In this document: positions 1 to 8,689 of the stretch, piece after piece
How the letters are laid out: every line of letters starts with the position of its first letter
Numbering within the stretch: position 1 is the stretch's first letter
DNA from: Pedobacter changchengzhani
Lineage (GTDB): Bacteria; Bacteroidota; Bacteroidia; Sphingobacteriales; Sphingobacteriaceae
Reading direction: 5' to 3'
DNA length: 64,000 nucleotides
NCBI RefSeq assembly: GCF_004354365.1
Contig: NZ_SJCY01000002.1
Coordinates: forward strand, 434,001-498,000
Made by a program: the position numbers and the translations under genes
The notes under the pieces: generated by a model
Told to the model about the DNA's origin: nothing
The model's input: only the letters and a program-made list of their open reading frames with translations
Databases searched by the model: none

Positions 1-99
1 AAATGCTATTCTCAATCGATGATTGAAACCAAGCGGTGTTTAAAAACCTTTTCACAGCAAATAAAAGCAACATACAATTCTAAATCGTACGCCCGTTAA
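1..99 (+). CDS. Possible 3' end of a gene entering from the left
   Basis: An open frame runs from base 1 to a TAA at 97-99 (about 32 codons, ending ...KSYAR). Its stop overlaps the stop of the convergent membrane-protein gene on the other strand. The product is not recognisable from this tail and the frame could be chance. Confidence 0.25.
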   Translation, partial: KCYSQSMIETKRCLKTFSQQIKATYNSKSYAR

Positions 100-1355
100 T
101 TGGCGATTTTATCTGCAAAATCAACATTTTTCTTAAGCTTAATAAACTTATAAGCGATAAGAAACAAACCCGAACCTATTAAAATTGCTGAAAGAAATAA
201 CCATTTTGGCGCATAAGGTATAGCTTGTTTATTTAGCACTTCCAACCCTTGACTCATTAATATAACTTCTTGAAAAATAACAGCGAAAACCAAAATCCAT
301 ACCCCAAATTTATTTAGGCTTAAGTTGCTTCGCCTTAAAACTTCATTAATATAGCCGAGGATAAAGAATGAAATTACCCCCAAAAAAGACAGGTGCAAAT
401 AGCCAATTACAATGGGCCTAAAGCTAAAAGCAAACTGCGCTAAGTAAGGAAAAACAGAAAGCGATTGCAACACAATTTTCAATATTAATGCAAAGCCAGA
501 TAAGCTCCATAAAAACTTAGTAAGTGGCGAAATGGATATTTTTATAGCGATTATTTCTCGGACAAGTTTTACAATATAATAAATCATAAAAAGTTGAATA
601 ACCCCCGAAATGGCAGCCAGCCAATACATATAAACCGGAATTTTTAACCACATAATCGATAAAAAATAACTAGGTGCTACAGTAATAGCCAACAACAAAT
701 AAATCCGCTTGTTAAAAATTAATGCAGGCAACGAATTTGTATTTTTTAGGTAAGAAAAGAACAAGCCCAAACACACAAATAAAAACCATCCATTATATTG
801 AAAATGAAGGAAAAAGTAAATTGCAGCAAAGTAAAGGTCTTGATTTGTGATATGCTTTGCCATTAAATACGCCAAGCTAAACGCGCCAATTGAAGAAATC
901 CCCCAAATAATTAAAGCAGTTTTGAACCAAATATGTACGGCAAATGTATCTTTTACTTGCTTCAAATCTTTCCAATAACTGTAAATAAAAGTATATGATA
1001 CAAATATAGAAAGCGTAGAAAATGTGATGGAAAATAATGCATAACCCTGTATTATAAAAGCGATGAGCATGCCGTACGCGGTTATGGTGTTGGCAATGAG
1101 TATCCATTTATATTTTTTAAAATTAATTTTTACATCGCTTTTTATCAAATAGTTAACCATTAATGCCATAAGCGATAATGAAACCCAACCCACAAAAGCA
1201 AAATGAGAATGGCCATGCAGTAAGTATTTTTGATTGATAAATGGCAACGAAAAATTTATTTTATATCGAAGTAGAATACCCGCCAAAGCAACAAGTAAAA
1301 AATTTATTAGGGCTATTTTAACCCAAGCATTCGTATTAAAATTTACTGGTTTCAT
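96..1355 (-). CDS. Haem-copper-oxidase subunit I-like polytopic membrane protein next to nos genes
   Basis: This 419-residue protein is almost entirely hydrophobic, with about twelve predicted membrane segments. The N-terminal HGHSHFAFVGW (His47, His49, His51) resembles the low-spin haem helix of cytochrome oxidase/NO reductase subunit I; later helices carry HFQYNGW (about 187) and GYLHLSFLG (about 320). I do not see the paired His of a CuB site, so it is probably a haem-binding relative and not a complete oxygen reductase. It is divergent from the cytochrome c-nosZ genes and shares their promoter region, which suggests a role in electron transfer to, or assembly of, nitrous oxide reduction. 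The function is inferred from context; family membership is moderate. Confidence 0.7.
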   Translation of the reverse strand: MKPVNFNTNAWVKIALINFLLVALAGILLRYKINFSLPFINQKYLLHGHSHFAFVGWVSLSLMALMVNYLIKSDVKINFKKYKWILIANTITAYGMLIAFIIQGYALFSITFSTLSIFVSYTFIYSYWKDLKQVKDTFAVHIWFKTALIIWGISSIGAFSLAYLMAKHITNQDLYFAAIYFFLHFQYNGWFLFVCLGLFFSYLKNTNSLPALIFNKRIYLLLAITVAPSYFLSIMWLKIPVYMYWLAAISGVIQLFMIYYIVKLVREIIAIKISISPLTKFLWSLSGFALILKIVLQSLSVFPYLAQFAFSFRPIVIGYLHLSFLGVISFFILGYINEVLRRSNLSLNKFGVWILVFAVIFQEVILMSQGLEVLNKQAIPYAPKWLFLSAILIGSGLFLIAYKFIKLKKNVDFADKIAN

Positions 1356-1413
1356 GTAGAAGGAAAATAGTGATTATTAGATTTAATAAAATAAGTAATT
1401 AAATTGTAATTTT

Positions 1414-1433
1414 TTTATGATTGAAGTCATAAA
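1414..1433. promoter_or_regulatory. Crp/Fnr-like palindrome upstream of the nos cluster
   Basis: TTTATGA (1414-1420), six bases, then TCATAAA (1427-1433) form a perfect inverted repeat. TTATGA-N6-TCATAA has the spacing of Crp/Fnr-family operators. It lies between the divergent membrane-protein gene and the cytochrome c gene, 54 bases before the latter's ATG. An anaerobic or NO-responsive Crp/Fnr regulator is plausible; the regulator itself is not in the window. Confidence 0.45.
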
Positions 1434-1487
1434 TTCAAAATGTTTAATGATTTACTTTTATATCAAAATCAAAAACGTATTTAGATC

Positions 1488-1958
1488 ATGAAAAAACTTT
1501 TTATTATTGGCGTATTCGCATTGTTTGTATATGCCTGCGGAAACGAGAAAAAAGAAACCACAGATGATGCAGCTCCGGTAGAAGATGCGCAAAAAAAAGC
1601 TGATCCTTCGTACGATACCAATCGTGGAGAAGGTAAGTTCAAAGATGTTAAGTTAGCTGACAAATTAGATAATGCAATGGCTTTAAGAGGCGAGAAAATT
1701 GCAGATTTAAAATGCCTTTCGTGCCATAAATTAACAGATGAGAAATTAGTTGGACCAGGCTGGAAAGGTGCAACAACCAGACACAAGCCAGAGTGGATTA
1801 TGAACTTCGTAACCAATACGGATGTGATGATCGACAAAGACCCGAAAGCTCAAGCCATGTTAGAAATTTGTATGGTGCGTATGCCAAATCAAAATCTTGA
1901 TGATGCTGCAGCTAGAGACGTACTGGAGTTCTTGAGAAAAAATGACGGTGTAAAATAA
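1488..1958 (+). CDS. Monohaem cytochrome c lipoprotein, likely electron donor to NosZ
   Basis: A 156-residue protein with a lipoprotein signal (cleavage before Cys17 in VYACGN), an acidic linker rich in E/D/A/K to about residue 45, then a small class I cytochrome c domain. The haem site is C76-LS-C79-H80, and a Met in the MVRMPNQ segment is a likely distal ligand. It is the first gene of the rightward nos group, 57 bases before nosZ. In clade II nos clusters, membrane-tethered c-type cytochromes commonly feed electrons to NosZ; that role is inferred here from position and domain. Confidence 0.9.
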   Translation: MKKLFIIGVFALFVYACGNEKKETTDDAAPVEDAQKKADPSYDTNRGEGKFKDVKLADKLDNAMALRGEKIADLKCLSCHKLTDEKLVGPGWKGATTRHKPEWIMNFVTNTDVMIDKDPKAQAMLEICMVRMPNQNLDDAAARDVLEFLRKNDGVK

Positions 1959-2015
1959 ATACCTCATTTATATCATATAGTTACCGTTACTCACCATTTA
2001 TTAAACACCAATTTT

Positions 2016-4013
2016 ATGAAAAAAATTCTATACTCAATTAGTGTAGTGGCATCTGCTATGCTCGTTTTTGGCCTTCAAGGTTGTAAACCCAAAAACGCAG
2101 GAGATGCAACCGGAGCCGATGCGGCCAGCAAAGTTTATGTTGCGCCAGGCAAATATGACGAGTTATATAACTTCGTTTCGGGTGGCTTTAGCGGTCAAGT
2201 AAGCGTTTACGGAATCCCTTCCGGTAGGTTATTGCGAGTTATTCCAGTTTTTTCGGTAGATCCAGAAAAAGGTTGGGGCTACAGTGAAGAAACTAAACCA
2301 ATGTTAAATACCTCTAGCGGACAAATTCCTTGGGGCGATCAACATCACTTAGATTTATCGCAAACAAACGGCGAGATAGATGGCAGATGGTTATTTGCAA
2401 ACGAAAACAATACACCAAGAATAGCACGTATCGATCTTAAAACTTTCCGTACTTCAGAAATTATAGAAATTCCAAATAGTGCAGGAAATCACTCTTCGCC
2501 ATTTATAACAGAAAATACAGAGTATGTTGTTGCAGGTACTCGTTTTAGTGTACCAATGGATTACGAAAACGGAGATGTTCCAATAGATTCTTATAAAAAG
2601 AATTTTAAAGGTACACTTAGTTTTGTTAGTGTTGCGCCAAAAGATGGAGAGATGAAGCTTGCTTTCCAGCTGTTATTACCAGGTATGGATTTCGATTTAA
2701 GCCATAGTGGTAAAGGCCCAAGTAGTGGCTGGTTTTTCTTTAGCTGTTATAATTCTGAACAGGCACATACATTATTAGAAGTAAATGCATCTAAAAGAGA
2801 TAAAGATTATGTTCTTGCCGTAAACTGGAAAAAAGCAGAAGAATACTTTAAAGCTGGAAAAGGTAAAAAAGTTAAAGTTAACTACGCTCATAATAAATAC
2901 AATGAGGCTACCCATACTGCTAGCTCAACAATGATTACAGAAACAACAGTAATCGATGTTAAAGATTTCCCTGATTTGGTTTATATGATTCCTTGTCCAA
3001 AATCTCCTCACGGTTGTGATGTTGACCCAACAGGACAATACATTGTTGGTAGTGGAAAATTAGCAGCGTTGATTCCTGTATTCTCATTTGCAAAAATTCA
3101 AGATGCTATAAAAAATAAAACTTTTGATGGTACTTATGGTGGCATACCAGTTATAAAATATGAAGCCGCTTTATATGGTGAAGTTAAAAAACCAGGTTTA
3201 GGACCATTGCATACAGAATTTGATGGAAAAGGAAATGCATATACTACTTTCTTTATTTCTTCTGAAATTGTAAAATGGAGTTTAAAAGATCTTAAGGTTT
3301 TAGATAGACATCCTACATACTACTCTCCAGGTCACTTATGTATTCCAGGTGGCGATACTAGAAAACCTTATGGTAAATATTTAATCGCTTATAATAAAAT
3401 TACTAAAGATAGATTTTTGCCTACCGGACCAGAATTGGCTCAAAGTGCGCAATTATTTGATATTAGCGGCGATAAAATGAAGCTTTTATTGGATTATCCT
3501 ACCATAGGAGAACCCCATTATGCACAAGCAGTTCCTGCTGAGTTAATTGCTAAAAATTCTCAAAAAATATACAAATTAGAGGATAACAAAAATCCGTATG
3601 CAGCACTAGGAGAGAAACAGACTAAAGTAGAAAGAAAAGGAAACGAAGTGCACGTTAATATGACAGCCATGCGCTCTCACCTTTCTCCTGATAATATCGA
3701 AGGCATAAAACTTGGCGATGTGGTTTATTTCCACGTAACCAACTTAGAGCAAGATTGGGATGTACCGCATGGTTTTGCAATAAAAGGCAATAAAAATGCC
3801 GAATTGTTAATTATGCCAGGCGAAACTACTACGCTAAAATGGGTGCCAGAAAAAGTGGGCATATTTCCAATGTATTGTACCGATTTTTGTAGTGCTTTAC
3901 ATCAAGAAATGCAAGGCTATATTAGAGTAAGTGCAAAAGGATCAACTGTTCCGCTTTCTTTTAGCTTGGGTAAAAACTCAGAAGCAGCAGAGAGTATCAT
4001 TGCAAAAAAATAA
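2016..4013 (+). CDS. nosZ: Nitrous oxide reductase NosZ, clade II (Sec-exported, lipoprotein-like)
   Basis: This 665-residue enzyme reduces N2O to N2 outside the cytoplasmic membrane. The N terminus has a short Sec signal ending LQGC (Cys23) and no twin-arginine motif, as in clade II enzymes. A seven-bladed propeller domain carries CuZ ligands, including the His pair in DQHH (His110, His111) and SPHGCD. The C-terminal cupredoxin domain has the CuA set C621-x3-C625-x3-H629-x2-M632. The length fits the family. It is followed by a strong hairpin, then the membrane protein and nosLDFY maturation genes. Identification is firm; the clade assignment rests on the signal peptide and gene order. Confidence 0.98.
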   Translation: MKKILYSISVVASAMLVFGLQGCKPKNAGDATGADAASKVYVAPGKYDELYNFVSGGFSGQVSVYGIPSGRLLRVIPVFSVDPEKGWGYSEETKPMLNTSSGQIPWGDQHHLDLSQTNGEIDGRWLFANENNTPRIARIDLKTFRTSEIIEIPNSAGNHSSPFITENTEYVVAGTRFSVPMDYENGDVPIDSYKKNFKGTLSFVSVAPKDGEMKLAFQLLLPGMDFDLSHSGKGPSSGWFFFSCYNSEQAHTLLEVNASKRDKDYVLAVNWKKAEEYFKAGKGKKVKVNYAHNKYNEATHTASSTMITETTVIDVKDFPDLVYMIPCPKSPHGCDVDPTGQYIVGSGKLAALIPVFSFAKIQDAIKNKTFDGTYGGIPVIKYEAALYGEVKKPGLGPLHTEFDGKGNAYTTFFISSEIVKWSLKDLKVLDRHPTYYSPGHLCIPGGDTRKPYGKYLIAYNKITKDRFLPTGPELAQSAQLFDISGDKMKLLLDYPTIGEPHYAQAVPAELIAKNSQKIYKLEDNKNPYAALGEKQTKVERKGNEVHVNMTAMRSHLSPDNIEGIKLGDVVYFHVTNLEQDWDVPHGFAIKGNKNAELLIMPGETTTLKWVPEKVGIFPMYCTDFCSALHQEMQGYIRVSAKGSTVPLSFSLGKNSEAAESIIAKK

Positions 4014-4022
4014 AAAAATATT

Positions 4023-4057
4023 TAGATGTTCAAAAGGTTAACGCTTTTGAACATCTA
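4023..4057 (+). terminator. Strong hairpin after nosZ
   Basis: TAGATGTTCAAAAG (4023-4036) pairs perfectly with CTTTTGAACATCTA (4044-4057) around a 7-base loop, followed by TTTTATT. This is either a partial terminator or a 3' stabiliser that sets nosZ expression above that of the downstream maturation genes. Confidence 0.8.
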
Positions 4058-4130
4058 TTTTATTGAGGCCTCTCACCTTAATTTTCAATCTTATAATCTC
4101 TATAAGATTCGTTAGCAAAAATTCAAAAAA

Positions 4131-4724
4131 ATGAAAAAAAATAAGCTAACAAATCCAGTTAAAGCGCTGGTAATTGGTTGCGGTTTAGCACTAATTATTG
4201 TCCTATTTGTACCTTTATGGCAAATAGAATTGGCTGCTCCCCAGTATCCCGAAGGATTAATCCTTAAAATGTATCCAAACAAATTAGCAGGAAATGTTGA
4301 TATTATAAATGGCTTAAACCATTATATTGGCATGAAAACCTTGCACACTGCAGATTTTATAGAGTTTACATTATTACCTTACATTATTGGTTTCTTTGCT
4401 GCTTTCTGTTTGGTGGTAGGTTTAGGCTTCAAATCTTTCAGAAGTTTAATCGCCGTTTTTGCATTATTTGTACTCTTCGGCATTATTTCAATGATTGATT
4501 TTTGGAGATGGGAATATCAATATGGCCATGATTTAAATCCAGATGCGGCAATAAATGTACCCGGGATGACCTACCAACCGCCATTAATTGGGTACAAGCA
4601 ACTGCTAAACTTTGGCGCATATTCTATTCCTGATATTGGTGGATGGATTTTTATTGCCGTTGGCGCAACTTTACTTACGGCTATTGTTATTCAATATAAA
4701 AAACAAAAAAATGCAACATTATAA
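4131..4724 (+). CDS. nos-cluster four-helix membrane protein
   Basis: A 197-residue protein with about four membrane segments (roughly 12-30, 80-98, 105-122, 165-185). A large external loop after helix 1 contains NHYIGM, and a loop before helix 4 contains PGMTYQPPLIG and FGAYSIPDIGGW. It sits between nosZ and nosL and overlaps nosL by 14 bases, so the two are probably translationally coupled. I do not recognise a characterised family. The conserved-looking His, Met and Pro residues outside the membrane would suit copper handling or interaction with NosZ, but this is a guess from context. Confidence 0.8.
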   Translation: MKKNKLTNPVKALVIGCGLALIIVLFVPLWQIELAAPQYPEGLILKMYPNKLAGNVDIINGLNHYIGMKTLHTADFIEFTLLPYIIGFFAAFCLVVGLGFKSFRSLIAVFALFVLFGIISMIDFWRWEYQYGHDLNPDAAINVPGMTYQPPLIGYKQLLNFGAYSIPDIGGWIFIAVGATLLTAIVIQYKKQKNATL

Positions 4725-5157
4725 AAAAGTCTCAAAATCTTTAACGCTCGTTTGCCTGTTCTTACTTTTCATTCTATCATCGTGTAAAACAAAACCGCAA
4801 CCAATTAAACTTGGAGATAGTTGTTCTTTTTGTAAAATGGGCGTTGCTGATGAAAGATTTGGAGCAGAATTAATTACCCAAAAAGGTAAGGCTTTTAAAT
4901 TTGATGATGTGCATTGCCTAATCGAGTTTGTTAAAGGCAATACGGTTCCAAAAGATCAAATAAAAACAATTCTTTTTGTGGATTTTGAAGCGCCACATGA
5001 GTTTATCGAATCTGAAAATTCCTTCCTGCTAAAAAGTGATAGTTTAAGAAGCCCAATGGGAAGCAACATTTCTGCATACAAAAGCGAAGCCAAACTTAAA
5101 GAAAACCAAACAAAAGTTGGAGGCGAAGAAGTTAAATGGTCAAGCTTGGATAAGTAA
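4711..5157 (+). CDS. nosL: NosL copper-chaperone lipoprotein
   Basis: NosL delivers copper for the CuZ centre of NosZ. The chosen start (MQHYKKV) gives 148 residues with a lipoprotein signal ending LSSC (Cys at about 24); the longer upstream frame would be read inside the preceding gene and lacks a signal. The mature part has CSFCKMGV, the Cys/Met copper-binding element of the family, and later YKSEAKL. It overlaps the previous gene and is followed 9 bases later by nosD. Confidence 0.93.
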   Translation: MQHYKKVSKSLTLVCLFLLFILSSCKTKPQPIKLGDSCSFCKMGVADERFGAELITQKGKAFKFDDVHCLIEFVKGNTVPKDQIKTILFVDFEAPHEFIESENSFLLKSDSLRSPMGSNISAYKSEAKLKENQTKVGGEEVKWSSLDK

Positions 5158-5165
5158 ATAGATAA

Positions 5166-6404
5166 ATGAAAAAACTTTTTCCTATTTTAATTTTTGCAAT
5201 TTTCTTTGGATTATCAACCCAAGCCAAAACCTATTTTGTTGGTAAAGGGAGGGAAATTACTAAAATTCAAAAAGCTATCGACTTAGCAAAGAACGGTGAT
5301 ACCATTATGGTAGATGCTGGATTATACAAAGAAAAAAACATCATCATTCAAAAATCCATTACGCTTATCGGCATTAATCACCCTGTTTTAGATGGCGAAA
5401 ATAAATATGCTATTATTACAATTAAAGCGAATAACGCTAAAGTAGAAGGTTTTAAAATACAGCACACAGGCCGATCGGAAATTACAGAATTAGGCGCAAT
5501 AATGATTTATGACAGCTATAAAGTGAGTGCTGTTAATAATATTTTAGATGATAACAACTTTGGCATTTTTGTACAAAACAGTAAAAGTTGCACCATAAAA
5601 AACAACAGCATAACGGCTTACGGTAAAAATGAATTACAAAGCGGTAACGGTATTCATTGTTGGCATTCTGATAGCCTGATTATTGTTGGCAACAAAATAA
5701 AAGGACACAGAGATGGACTTTACTTCGAGTTTGTAAAAAACACCTTGGTTTGGCGCAATATAAGCACCGAAAATGTGAGATATGGTATCCATTTTATGTT
5801 TTCGAACCACAATACCTACATTGGCAATATTTTCGAAAAAAACGAAGCTGGTGTTGCAGTAATGTACAGCGCCAACATTAATATGTACAACAATTATTTC
5901 TTAGATAATTGGGGAGATGCAACTTATGGTATTTTATTGAAAGACATTAGAGATAGTAACATTTCTGGAAATAATTTTACTAAAAATACCATAGGTTTAT
6001 ATATGGAAGCATGTAGCAGAATAAATCTCTACAAAAATATTTTTAAAAATAACGGTTGGGCAGTTAAAATTCAAGCCAGTTGTGAAGATAACGATTTTAC
6101 AAAAAATAATTTTATCGGCAATACTTTTGATATCGGTACAAATGGTTCTTTAGTGCTTAATACCTTTACCGGAAATTATTGGGATAAGTATGAAGGTTAC
6201 GATTTGAACAAAGATAATGTGGGCGATGTGCCTTACCACCCGGTAAGTATGTATGCAATGATTATCGACAGCAACCCTGCTGCATTAATGCTTTTTAGAA
6301 GCTTAATTGTAACTTTATTAGATAAAACCGAGAAACTATTGCCCGGTGTTACACCAGAAAATTTAAAGGACAACAAACCTGTAATGAGGCCACTTCCATT
6401 ATGA
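5166..6404 (+). CDS. nosD: NosD periplasmic beta-helix protein
   Basis: A 412-residue exported protein (signal about 1-20, ending TQAKT) made of repeated right-handed parallel beta-helix coils with many N-rich turns (for example NNIL, NNSI, NNYF). NosD works with the NosFY ABC transporter in CuZ assembly of nitrous oxide reductase. Its stop overlaps the nosF start in an ATGA junction (6401-6404), indicating translational coupling. Confidence 0.95.
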   Translation: MKKLFPILIFAIFFGLSTQAKTYFVGKGREITKIQKAIDLAKNGDTIMVDAGLYKEKNIIIQKSITLIGINHPVLDGENKYAIITIKANNAKVEGFKIQHTGRSEITELGAIMIYDSYKVSAVNNILDDNNFGIFVQNSKSCTIKNNSITAYGKNELQSGNGIHCWHSDSLIIVGNKIKGHRDGLYFEFVKNTLVWRNISTENVRYGIHFMFSNHNTYIGNIFEKNEAGVAVMYSANINMYNNYFLDNWGDATYGILLKDIRDSNISGNNFTKNTIGLYMEACSRINLYKNIFKNNGWAVKIQASCEDNDFTKNNFIGNTFDIGTNGSLVLNTFTGNYWDKYEGYDLNKDNVGDVPYHPVSMYAMIIDSNPAALMLFRSLIVTLLDKTEKLLPGVTPENLKDNKPVMRPLPL

Positions 6405-7108
6405 TTGAAGCAAAAAACATAACAAAAACTTTTGGCAAGTTAAAAGCCTTAGATAATATATCCTTATCATTTGATAAAGGCCAGTGCATTGCATTATTGG
6501 GTCCAAATGGCTGTGGGAAAACCACTTTAATTAAAACCATTTTGGGCATGGTGGTGCCAAATAGTGGCGAAATTTTATTTGATGGTAAACCCATTGCCAA
6601 GGAATGGCTATACCGCAACCAAATTGGTTACATGCCACAAATAGGACGCTACCCCGAAAATATGACCATTGCCAATATTTTTGACATGATGAAAGACATC
6701 CGAAAAGAAAGCGCAAAACAATTGGATGAAGATTTGATTGAAAGTTTTAACCTCAATAGTATGATGAATAAAAAAATGCACACCCTTTCTGGCGGAACCA
6801 GGCAAAAGGTAAGTGCAGCGCTCGCTTTTTTATTTAATCCTGATGTTTTAATATTGGATGAACCGACGGCAGGTTTAGACCCACTTTCATCAGAAAAGCT
6901 AAAAGAGAAAATTATAATAGAAAAAGAGAAAGGAAAATTAGTGCTTATAACATCGCACGTTTTAAGTGAGTTAGATGAATTGATTACTCAAGTTTTTTAC
7001 ATGCAAGATGGAAAAATTTTATTTTATAAAAATCTATCGGAGTTAAAAAACGAAACCGGCGAAGAAAAATTAACAAAAGCAATTTCAAAAATTATGATGG
7101 CCTACTAA
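6401..7108 (+). CDS. nosF: NosF ABC-type ATPase
   Basis: A 235-residue cytoplasmic ATPase of the NosDFY maturation transporter. Walker A is GPNGCGKTT (about 37-45), the signature is LSGGTRQK (about 129), and Walker B is LILDEPTAGLDP (about 148-159), followed by the switch His in TSHVLSELDE. It overlaps nosD by 4 bases and is followed 38 bases later by nosY. Confidence 0.95.
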   Translation: MIEAKNITKTFGKLKALDNISLSFDKGQCIALLGPNGCGKTTLIKTILGMVVPNSGEILFDGKPIAKEWLYRNQIGYMPQIGRYPENMTIANIFDMMKDIRKESAKQLDEDLIESFNLNSMMNKKMHTLSGGTRQKVSAALAFLFNPDVLILDEPTAGLDPLSSEKLKEKIIIEKEKGKLVLITSHVLSELDELITQVFYMQDGKILFYKNLSELKNETGEEKLTKAISKIMMAY

Positions 7109-7146
7109 CCACAATTATTGCTAGTAAGCCAGTTAAAAAATAGAAA

Positions 7147-7914
7147 ATGAAAAAAGTACTAAAATATGTAATTCTAGATATTGTTCAAAACAAAACCGTT
7201 TTGATTTATACGTTATTACTCGCCATTATTTCGTTCAGTGTTTTCAGTTTAGAAAGTAATAGCAGCAAAGGTTTGCTTAGCTTGTTAAACATTATTTTAA
7301 TCATTGTACCATTAATTTGTATCGTTTTTTCTACCATTTATATTTACAATAGTGCAGAGTTTATCGAATTGTTGCTCAGTCAACCACTTAAAAGAAAAGC
7401 CATTTGGTTAAGTATTTTCGGTGGATTAGCAGTTTCGTTGGCATTGGCGTTTTTAATTGGCGTAGGCATTCCAATTTTAATTTACCAGCCCAATGGAACG
7501 GGTTTTATGATGATTGCCGCAGGACTCTTTTTAACGGTGGTTTTTGTAAGTATAGCATTGCTATCAGCAAGTTTTACCAGAGATAAAGCTAAAGGAATTG
7601 GTTTATCTGTGTTTATATGGCTTTATTCGTCTTTAATTTTTGATGCTGTTGTTCTTTTTCTACTGTTCCAATTTCAAGATTATCCGTTAGAGCGTGTAAT
7701 GGTTATCCTTAGCTTTTTAAACCCTATTGATTTAAGTCGCATACAGATGCTTTTACAAATAGATATTTCTGCATTAATGGGTTATACAGGCGCTATTTTT
7801 AGAGAATTTTTTGGAAACAATACTGGTATTGCAATGTCATTTTTGGGCTTAACCGGTTGGATTGCAATTCCGCTGTTTATCTCGTTAAGAAAATTTGAGA
7901 AAAAAGACCTTTAA
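7147..7914 (+). CDS. nosY: NosY ABC permease
   Basis: A 255-residue ABC-2-type permease with about six membrane segments, the membrane partner of NosF. It is the last gene of the nos group. Its stop is 2 bases from the stop of the convergent Zn-peptidase gene, so no separate terminator fits between them. Confidence 0.93.
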   Translation: MKKVLKYVILDIVQNKTVLIYTLLLAIISFSVFSLESNSSKGLLSLLNIILIIVPLICIVFSTIYIYNSAEFIELLLSQPLKRKAIWLSIFGGLAVSLALAFLIGVGIPILIYQPNGTGFMMIAAGLFLTVVFVSIALLSASFTRDKAKGIGLSVFIWLYSSLIFDAVVLFLLFQFQDYPLERVMVILSFLNPIDLSRIQMLLQIDISALMGYTGAIFREFFGNNTGIAMSFLGLTGWIAIPLFISLRKFEKKDL

Positions 7915-7916
7915 TT

Positions 7917-8612
7917 TTAATCTCTACTTCTGCTAAATAACATAGAGGCATAGTAAAGTAAATTTGCTAAAGCGCCAACAGCGGCTACTACATAAGTCAT
8001 TGCGGCCCACCAAAGTGCATCTTTAGCTTGTAAATTTTCTTCTTGCGTTTGCATTACGCTGTTATTGTTTTTTAACCATGCTAAAGCGCGATTACTTGCA
8101 TCAAACTCTACAGGCAGTGTAATAATGCTAAATATGGTAATTAAAGCAAGGCCAACAACACCAATTGCCAACACAATAGGATTTCCGGTAAAACCGATAA
8201 GCACTACGCCAATAATTAAAACCCACTGCAATAGGTTAGAAGAAATACTTACAACTGGCACCATACTGCTTCTAAGTTGCAACCAATGGTAAGATTTTGC
8301 ATGTTGTACAGCGTGGCCACATTCGTGTGCAGCAACAGCAGCAGCAGCTACACTTCGGCTGTAAAATACATCAGTACTTAAATTAACGGTTTTATCACTC
8401 GGGTTGTAATGATCGCTTAATTGTCCTTCTGTATTCATTACTTTAACGTCGTAAATGCCATTATCATGTAGCATTCTTTCTGCTACTTCCTTACCCGATA
8501 AGCCTGAACTGAGTTGCATTTCTGCGTATTTAGAAAACTTATTTCTAAAACGCCATTGTACAAACATGCTCAATATCAATATCGGGATGATCAAAATTAA
8601 ATAAACACCCAT
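7917..8612 (-). CDS. YugP-like membrane zinc metallopeptidase (Zn_peptidase_2)
   Basis: A 231-residue membrane protein: N-terminal helix (1-20), a soluble stretch with the HEXXH-type site HECGH (96-100), then three further hydrophobic segments. The layout matches the YugP/Zn_peptidase_2 family, whose substrates are poorly known. It lies convergent to nosY and divergent from the FAD oxidoreductase; nothing ties it to nitrous oxide reduction. Confidence 0.9.
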   Translation of the reverse strand: MGVYLILIIPILILSMFVQWRFRNKFSKYAEMQLSSGLSGKEVAERMLHDNGIYDVKVMNTEGQLSDHYNPSDKTVNLSTDVFYSRSVAAAAVAAHECGHAVQHAKSYHWLQLRSSMVPVVSISSNLLQWVLIIGVVLIGFTGNPIVLAIGVVGLALITIFSIITLPVEFDASNRALAWLKNNNSVMQTQEENLQAKDALWWAAMTYVVAAVGALANLLYYASMLFSRSRD

Positions 8613-8689
8613 TTTTTTTATCTCTCTCTTATATTTTCGATAATTAACTATACAAAAAGCGTTCCCATAATATTTACTAAATTTACTTT

